Notes under the pieces: model-generated
What the model saw: only the letters and a program-made list of their open reading frames with translations
Told to the model about the DNA's origin: nothing
Database searches by the model: none
Translations under genes and position numbers: made by a program
DNA from: an uncultured Shewanella sp.
Lineage (GTDB): Bacteria > Pseudomonadota > Gammaproteobacteria > Enterobacterales > Shewanellaceae
DNA: 38,842 bases
Assembly: GCF_947491715.1 (NCBI RefSeq)
Contig: NZ_CANLKR010000044.1
Location: 1-38,842 of the forward strand
Direction of reading: 5' to 3'
Shown: one piece after another, positions 34,349-38,842 of the stretch
Numbering within the stretch: the stretch's first letter is position 1
Layout of the letters: each line of letters starts with the position of its first letter

Positions 34349-34650
34349 ATGGGTGGTCGTATCTACGATCCGAATTTGGGCCGTTTCCTGCAAGCCGCCC
34401 CCTTCTTGATAAAAAAAAGTCAGGCACCGAAGAACCTGCTGAACTACAACCGCTACAGTTATGTGCTGACCTATTCAAATAGAACTGGCCGCTGACCTAT
34501 ACGGATCCCAGTGGGTACTTTTTTAAAGCATTAACGAAAGCGGCAGGTTTTGGGCTCGCAGGCATTGAAGGCGCGTATGTTTCTCACAAATCCCATGAAC
34601 TTATCGCCAACAGCCAAACATTAACATCGATAACTGTTGCCGCCGTTGGT
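34349..34650 (+). pseudogene. Rhs repeat core remnant (frameshifted)
   Basis: The translation begins with the highly conserved Rhs end motif MGGRIYDPNLGRFLQA, then a damaged stretch (an insertion replaces the expected DPFIQAPKN) and NYNRYSYVL. A second lesion, with CTGACCTAT present twice (34465 and 34492), introduces a stop and shifts frame; the reading continues as LTYTDPSGYFFKAL. The large upstream Rhs repeat region, PAAR and secretion domains are missing. This is the 3' end of an Rhs gene, broken, feeding into the next CDS. Confidence 0.82.
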
Positions 34651-34653
34651 GTT

Positions 34654-35565
34654 GTGACTACTGCATTTTGTGGCCCTTGTAGTATTGGATTTACGGCATT
34701 AGCATCAGCAAATTTAACTTATTATCGCACAGGAAGTATGCGAGCCTCCTTGACATCAGGTGCCATTACAGGGGCGATGTCAGCAGTATTTTATGGTATA
34801 GGTGAAGCCTTTACTATTCAAAACTGTGCGGCTTGCTATACCATGGAAGCAGGTAAACAAGTATTAACAACAGGTGCAAGAGTGGCAAAAACCATTGCAC
34901 ATGGCATGGCTGGCGGAGTGATCGCCGCCGCTCAAGGTGGTAATTTTGGCAGTGCCTTTATGGCTGCTGGGATCAGCCAAGCTTTTGCACCGAACATTGA
35001 CGGCATGGGTGAGCAAGGTGTTAGCTTTGATTTTGGGCGCACGGCCGCGTCAGCCGTTCTCGGCGGTACAGCTTCGATGATAAGCGGTGGGAAGTTCGCT
35101 AATGGCGCGATCACGGCAGCCTTTGCACGGATATTTAATGATGGGATGCACGCTGCAAAGCAAAGAAAAATAGTGATCGACTCAACTAATGATGCACTAG
35201 ATCACTATATAACAGGAAATGGAGAAACAGCAGAACTTGGACCAAATACAAAATCAGCGATAATGAATAGTGATGACCAACTATATCGTTTAGATCGTAT
35301 ACGTACAGGAAAAACTTCCTCAAATAAGGGAAACTATAGCGTAGATCTAGAATTCGATAGCTGGGATAATTACCACGTTGGTAATACACGGATTGACTAT
35401 TCAACACAGTGTGCGGGCTCTACTTGCTCCACAACTTTTACAAGCGGTCAAGATGGGTTTTGGGATCCAATTTATGACAGTGATGGCTATGGCCCACAAG
35501 GTGAATTTGGCACTCCATTCAAATATAAGTCATTTCAATGGACTGAAGTTTACCCTAAACCATAA
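34654..35565 (+). CDS. Rhs C-terminal toxin fragment (first tip)
   Basis: 303 residues from a GTG; the frame is open from about 34483, so this is a gene fragment without a dependable start. The first half is the conserved Rhs pre-tip region (AHGMAGGVIAAAQGGNFGSAF, ISQAFAPNIDGMG, GGTASMISGGKFANGAITAAFARIFND). After IFND the sequence changes to a unique tip of about 135 residues (from DGMHAAKQR), with WDNYHVGNTRIDYST, CAGSTC and GFWDPIYDSDGYGPQG, ending in EVYPKP. The activity is not recognised. Its stop is 6 bp from the following membrane-protein gene, the expected immunity position. Confidence 0.78.
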   Translation: MTTAFCGPCSIGFTALASANLTYYRTGSMRASLTSGAITGAMSAVFYGIGEAFTIQNCAACYTMEAGKQVLTTGARVAKTIAHGMAGGVIAAAQGGNFGSAFMAAGISQAFAPNIDGMGEQGVSFDFGRTAASAVLGGTASMISGGKFANGAITAAFARIFNDGMHAAKQRKIVIDSTNDALDHYITGNGETAELGPNTKSAIMNSDDQLYRLDRIRTGKTSSNKGNYSVDLEFDSWDNYHVGNTRIDYSTQCAGSTCSTTFTSGQDGFWDPIYDSDGYGPQGEFGTPFKYKSFQWTEVYPKP

Positions 35566-35571
35566 GGAAAA

Positions 35572-35976
35572 ATGTTTATGTGGTTTTTATCAATCCCATT
35601 TTTAGGATTAATATCTTTAAGTATATTAGCCTCTGTTTTTGTTTATTTATTTGAATATCGTAAACATAAACAACCTAGCTTACTGAAATTAACCTTAACC
35701 AATTTCATCATTATTTATATTTTAATTGTGAGTTGTTCATTTTTTTATGATATTTACCTAACTCAAAAACTAGCGAATTTGGATCTTAATGGGGATGGTT
35801 TTTTTTCAGGAATAGAAATAACCAATGAGCAAATCCTATACATGGACAAAGTAACCCATGATACAGGAAGGAAACTAGCCCCATTAACTGGTCTTTTTCT
35901 TTCCTTTTTTCAATCTCTCATCTTTTTTATATTTATTTCAATAAGAAATAAAGTTCTGAAAAGAAAAGATCACTGA
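35572..35976 (+). CDS. Membrane immunity candidate with EF-hand loop
   Basis: 134 residues. Three predicted membrane helices (about 5-27, 41-63, 103-125). Between helices 2 and 3 is DLNGDGFFSGIE (71-82), which fits the EF-hand calcium loop at positions 1, 3, 5, 9 and 12 (D, N, D, S, E). AAGGA precedes the ATG closely; a second ATG at 35578 has better spacing. The position directly after an Rhs tip makes it the likely cognate immunity protein, so the toxin probably acts at or beyond the membrane. No family recognised. Confidence 0.7.
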   Translation: MFMWFLSIPFLGLISLSILASVFVYLFEYRKHKQPSLLKLTLTNFIIIYILIVSCSFFYDIYLTQKLANLDLNGDGFFSGIEITNEQILYMDKVTHDTGRKLAPLTGLFLSFFQSLIFFIFISIRNKVLKRKDH

Positions 35977-35978
35977 AC

Positions 35979-36009
35979 ATAACCTAGCGTTGTAACCACG
36001 CTAGGTTAT
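35979..36009. terminator. 12-bp hairpin after the first immunity gene
   Basis: ATAACCTAGCGT (35979-35990) and ACGCTAGGTTAT (35998-36009) with a 7-nt loop. Perfect stem, no T-tract. It separates the first toxin-immunity module from the second. Confidence 0.5.
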
Positions 36010-36102
36010 AGCCATTGATAAAACTATAAATGCAGTCATCGGTGACATTATGTCTAGGCTCACAGGGGGTTCTCTTTATAAACAGATTGGGCCAATGGTG
36101 CA

Positions 36103-36717
36103 GTGACAGCAGCATTTTCTTCGGTAATAAGAAATGATTGGAGTGAAAGCAGTAACTCGATAACAACATCATCGTCTTCCTCTATATCAATCTTCACTAA
36201 AGGAGGTAGTCAAATCACACTCAATACCAGCGACTTGACCGAATCAGACTTTATCAGAACACAAGGCCAACTAGCAGATTTAAGAAGTGATGGCAGTATT
36301 TCACAAGATTCCTTGACTAAAGCCATGTTGCAACTGTCCAATGCCGCCGCACAACACTCGATCCATTTACCCGATGTCGGCGCAGCCAGAATGAATATTC
36401 TTGGCCATCACAACCAAACCCAAGTCGCCAAGATTGCAGCGGCGGTGACATTGCCCATTGTAGGAAGTCAAGTTGTTGGTGCTTTTGGTGTTAATGCCAT
36501 AATTGACACGTATGGAATCATCAGCGCTGGTCATGCGGGATATAATTTAGCTTCAGGTAATGGTGGTTATGGAGATCTGATGACCCTTGGATTTTTCGGA
36601 TATGGAAATTATATATTTAAAATGACTAATCATAGTGTTGGTATGAATATCTTCAATACTATAAAATCAGAGACAGTCACTTGCGCAGCTCAGCAAGGCT
36701 ATATTTGTGGCAACTAA
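36103..36717 (+). CDS. Orphan Rhs toxin tip (second cassette)
   Basis: 204 residues from a GTG, but the frame is open from about 36076 and reads WANGAVTAAFSSVIRND, matching the Rhs junction KFANGAITAAFARIFND of the first tip. It is thus an Rhs tip without its core, with no credible start signal. The tip has a Ser/Thr-rich stretch, a helical middle (LRSDGSISQDSLTKAMLQLSNAAAQ) and a Gly-rich hydrophobic end (VTLPIVGSQVVGAFGVNAIIDTYG), finishing with CAAQQGYICGN. A membrane-active toxin is one reading. The next gene, 15 bp on, encodes a membrane protein. Confidence 0.72.
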   Translation: MTAAFSSVIRNDWSESSNSITTSSSSSISIFTKGGSQITLNTSDLTESDFIRTQGQLADLRSDGSISQDSLTKAMLQLSNAAAQHSIHLPDVGAARMNILGHHNQTQVAKIAAAVTLPIVGSQVVGAFGVNAIIDTYGIISAGHAGYNLASGNGGYGDLMTLGFFGYGNYIFKMTNHSVGMNIFNTIKSETVTCAAQQGYICGN

Positions 36718-36732
36718 TACGAATTTATCAAT

Positions 36733-37149
36733 ATGAAAAAAACAGAATACTATGAAGACAAGTTACTACTCAATGGGGTCGTGATCATCGTTGCCTACTT
36801 GTCTATATTAATCGCAGCTTTCAAGTATATATTTGATTTAGCCAATATCCATAATCAACAAATACAAATTGTTCTGTTATCTATTATTTCATTTATTATA
36901 ATGAGTACATCAGTTTTTAAATCAAGTTCAAATGATGTAGTAAAGGATAAATTAACTTTTTCTATTGTTTATTTCTTCGGAGTGGGTCTATTTGCCATGA
37001 CAATCATAGATAAACCCGATTACCTCTCTGAGAATATGTCTAAAGGTATATTTTTTGGCTATATATTTCTCTTGTACATAGTCATTGCTGGACTCAAACA
37101 ATTCGAAGAACGACACAAGATCACAAAAATGTTCGACGATGATGATTGA
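36733..37149 (+). CDS. Membrane immunity candidate (second cassette)
   Basis: 138 residues with four predicted membrane helices (LNGVVIIVAYLSILIAAF; IVLLSIISFIIMSTSVF; FSIVYFFGVGLFAMTII; GIFFGYIFLLYIVIAGL) and an acidic tail (KMFDDDD). No family recognised. It follows an orphan Rhs tip by 15 bp, the expected immunity position. No clear Shine-Dalgarno precedes the ATG. Unrelated by eye to the EF-hand membrane protein, so the two immunity candidates would be specific to different toxins. Confidence 0.65.
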   Translation: MKKTEYYEDKLLLNGVVIIVAYLSILIAAFKYIFDLANIHNQQIQIVLLSIISFIIMSTSVFKSSSNDVVKDKLTFSIVYFFGVGLFAMTIIDKPDYLSENMSKGIFFGYIFLLYIVIAGLKQFEERHKITKMFDDDD

Positions 37150-37400
37150 CATTGAATAAAAGACACTTACATTAGGCTTCGCTGCTGGCAATATGACAGC
37201 AGCGTTTAATGGGTATTCAGTCTTTTTTAAACGATAATCCCAAAAATTAAAACAGAATGTCTTAATCTGCCGACCACATAATAAACAATGACATAAAAAC
37301 AACCCCTTCAATACCGTAAAATCAGAGGTCGCGATTTTTCAACAGCGAGGGCGCAGCTCAGCAAGGTTATATTTGTGGCGATTAGATCCGTTTAAAGAGG
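37150..37400 (+). pseudogene. Decayed third Rhs tip with duplicated cassette end
   Basis: At about 37171-37232 a short frame reads GFAAGNMTAAFNGYSVFFKR then stops, matching the Rhs junction (NGA-T-AAF). At 37306-37379 the DNA is a diverged copy of 36651-36713, the end of the second tip (CTTCAATAC...GTAAAATCAGAG and GCGCAGCTCAGCAAGG...TATATTTGTGGC), with indels breaking the frame. A nine-codon frame with an AGAGG upstream (ATG at about 37410) may be the stub of a third immunity gene. Confidence 0.6.
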
Positions 37401-37638
37401 TAATAGACATGAATAATAAAGCCTGGAAACAACCATAGCCAGCCATTATAAATCAATAAGATATCTAACATTTTATAAGAGATCAACGCGCTGAGCCTAT
37501 CAAATTATGATCTGAGCTGCTTTGAACATTGTCACTGATAATAATCTCGGAAAATGAAGTGATATCGGCGAAACGAGTGAGTTTTAAGATGTTGGATTAC
37601 GACTCAGTTGATTAACTAAGGTGAGTGCTCGTAAGGTA
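37401..37638. other. Intergenic region before the RAYT gene end
   Basis: About 240 bp between the decayed Rhs cassette and the REP-like hairpin. No gene of credible length; only the nine-codon stub noted above. Confidence 0.45.
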
Positions 37639-37659
37639 ATAGGCTGGGGGCTAGCCTAC
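37639..37659 (-). repeat. REP-like hairpin headed by GTAG
   Basis: On the minus strand GTAGGCTAGCCCCCAGCCTA forms a 6-bp stem (TAGGCT/AGCCTA) with a C-rich loop, and starts with the GTAG tetranucleotide recognised by RAYT enzymes. It overlaps the last codons of the adjacent RAYT gene. Confidence 0.5.
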
Positions 37660-38628
37660 TGGCATAAACTGACAACACTTTGAAAAGTGCCGTCGTCGTT
37701 TATCTAAATGTTCACAGTAACGGCTTAGCTCTTGTAGCGTACCAACAGGACCATGAAACAATAATCCAAACTCTGTGATGATTTTTAGCCAATTTTCAGC
37801 GGGTATATTGAGTCTATTCAATATCTGCTCTGCATTCGAAGATATCGCCCCTCGCTTGTTATCTCGAATAATTCGGCCTGTTTCATCTACGAGTTCAAGG
37901 TAGCTCTTTAATTCAAAAGTAATACCTTTGGGTTGATGTTTTTTCTTATTACCAATAAAAGGCAACAACTGCTTAGGCTGCTTACCCGTTAACGCAGCTT
38001 CAATACGTAACTTTAAACTTGTATACTCCGATTGCTCTGGCGTACTCGCCATTTTTGCACGGATAGGGTTCAGTTCAACATAGGCCATACAAGCAAGAAC
38101 CGCAGCTTCATCTAATAATGCTTGGCTTTTAAAGCGTCCTTCCCAAAAGTGGCCTGTACAATTATCCTCAGCATTGGCCTGTCTCGCTATCGGCTCATTC
38201 AGACATCTCATAAACCAACTAATATCACAGAGCCGTGAACGGTAAATAGCAATTTGATGTTTTAACTGAGCCACTTGGTATTCATCAACAACTTCACCTT
38301 TGGCAAACTTTTGAGTAATCTCGGTACCGTTAAATAACTGGTGCCACTGCTCAACAATGTTTCTATCTGACCAGTTATTAACTTTGTCTAAATCAATATA
38401 AAGCACCACATGTAAATGATTACTCATCACTGCATAAGCCGCGACATCAATGGCAAAGACTTCAGTTAACTTAAGGAGTTGAGATTCAACCCAGCCCCGA
38501 CGATGATCATAGTTTTTCCCTGTATATTTATCCTCACCACACAAATAAGCACGTCGCACTACACGGCTACAACAATGATAATATGGCGTGGCTTCAATAC
38601 TAATTAAACTTCTTCTAGGACGTGGCAT
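37651..38628 (-). CDS. REP-associated tyrosine transposase (RAYT, Y1/HUH family)
   Basis: 325 residues. Single-domain IS200/IS605-like nuclease: the HUH-type motif is HLH (H71, H73, in MSNHLHVVLYIDL) and the candidate catalytic tyrosine is Y183 in AYVELNPIRA. GHFWEGRFKSQALLD is typical of the RAYT/TnpA-REP group. The family cuts and joins REP hairpins and acts mainly as a domesticated housekeeping transposase. A long C-terminal part (about 215-325) is charged and not assigned. Single gene, bounded by a REP-like hairpin and a GTAG microsatellite. Confidence 0.9.
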   Translation of the reverse strand: MPRPRRSLISIEATPYYHCCSRVVRRAYLCGEDKYTGKNYDHRRGWVESQLLKLTEVFAIDVAAYAVMSNHLHVVLYIDLDKVNNWSDRNIVEQWHQLFNGTEITQKFAKGEVVDEYQVAQLKHQIAIYRSRLCDISWFMRCLNEPIARQANAEDNCTGHFWEGRFKSQALLDEAAVLACMAYVELNPIRAKMASTPEQSEYTSLKLRIEAALTGKQPKQLLPFIGNKKKHQPKGITFELKSYLELVDETGRIIRDNKRGAISSNAEQILNRLNIPAENWLKIITEFGLLFHGPVGTLQELSRYCEHLDKRRRHFSKCCQFMPVG

Positions 38629-38700
38629 AACAAGCTCCCTCTAGTGCTCGTCAATTAAGCTTAGTAGGAAGGTCTAAACTATGCCATTAATAATGGCTGT

Positions 38701-38767
38701 CTTTGTCTACCTTTGTCTACCTTTTTGTCTACCTTTGTCTACCTTTTTGTCTACCTTTGTCTACCTT
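38701..38767. repeat. Microsatellite of 10- and 12-bp units
   Basis: Six tandem units of CTTTGTCTAC or CTTTTTGTCTAC in the order 10, 10, 12, 10, 12, 10 bp. Read on the minus strand each unit starts with GTAG (GTAGACAAAG). It lies about 70 bp upstream of the RAYT gene start. Confidence 0.85.
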
Positions 38768-38842
38768 GTAGCGGTCAACTAAAATTGGCCACGATCTTAG
38801 AGTTTAACCAAAACAACCGTTCTGATTCATTTGGTGTCAGCC
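38768..38842. mobile_element. Possible insertion-sequence end (edge of window)
   Basis: TGTAGCGGTCAACTAAAATTGGCCACG after the microsatellite begins with TGT and resembles the terminal repeats of IS21-like elements as I remember them. The rest lies outside the window, so this is only a suspicion. Confidence 0.25.

Noticed and set aside
38701..38767. CRISPR or iteron array
   Set aside because: Units are only 10-12 bp with no spacers and there are no replication or cas genes nearby; a microsatellite fits better.

Overview
The window looks like a chromosomal segment of a Shewanella-like marine gammaproteobacterium. This is inferred from gene order and protein character, not from a database search. 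Two conserved blocks carry the signal: rsmI divergent from lpoA-yraN-diaA-dolP with rnpB nearby, and mrcA divergent from pilMNOPQ-aroK-aroB-damX-dam followed by rpe-gph-trpS. The DNA is moderately AT-rich, with A/T-heavy spacers.

Layout. Positions 1-160 hold a structured, MITE-like repeat. 162-5353 carries an AzlCD amino-acid exporter with an AraC-type regulator, two small exported proteins, a cytochrome b561 and a secreted HExxH metalloprotease. tRNA-Lys(UUU) is at 5754-5829, followed by an NTF2/SnoaL-like protein. The RNase P RNA gene (rnpB, minus strand) is at 6628-6976. Between rnpB and rsmI lies a tandem array of about 91 bp units that are altered copies of the 3' end of rsmI. 8294-11978 is the lpoA, yraN, diaA, dolP cell-envelope/replication cluster. 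12028-14469 is the rpe-gph-trpS run. 14630-15165 holds a two-gene insertion (an unknown protein plus a DUF2970 protein) between dam and rpe. 15224-24925 is dam, damX, aroB, aroK, pilQ, pilP, pilO, pilN and pilM, all on the minus strand: type IV pilus secretin assembly, the shikimate pathway, DNA methylation and a SPOR-domain division protein. mrcA (PBP1A) is divergent from pilM.

From about 27.9 kb the window becomes more accessory: a DlsT/YhaO-like serine transporter, an S9 lipoprotein peptidase, and a DUF2975 membrane protein paired with a small Cro/C1-type regulator behind a promoter with an upstream 13-bp inverted repeat. Next come a putative exported zinc peptidase and a truncated group II intron 3' end (domains V and VI) on the minus strand.

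The most interesting part is 34.35-37.4 kb, which reads as a degraded Rhs array. It contains a broken Rhs core, a first C-terminal toxin tip with a membrane immunity candidate carrying a perfect EF-hand loop, a second orphan tip with a second membrane immunity candidate, and a third, decayed tip. Each tip begins at the same conserved Rhs junction (ANGA-T-AAF type). The array is followed by a REP-associated tyrosine transposase (RAYT) gene with a GTAG-headed hairpin at its end and a GTAG-headed microsatellite upstream. The right edge may hold an insertion-sequence end.
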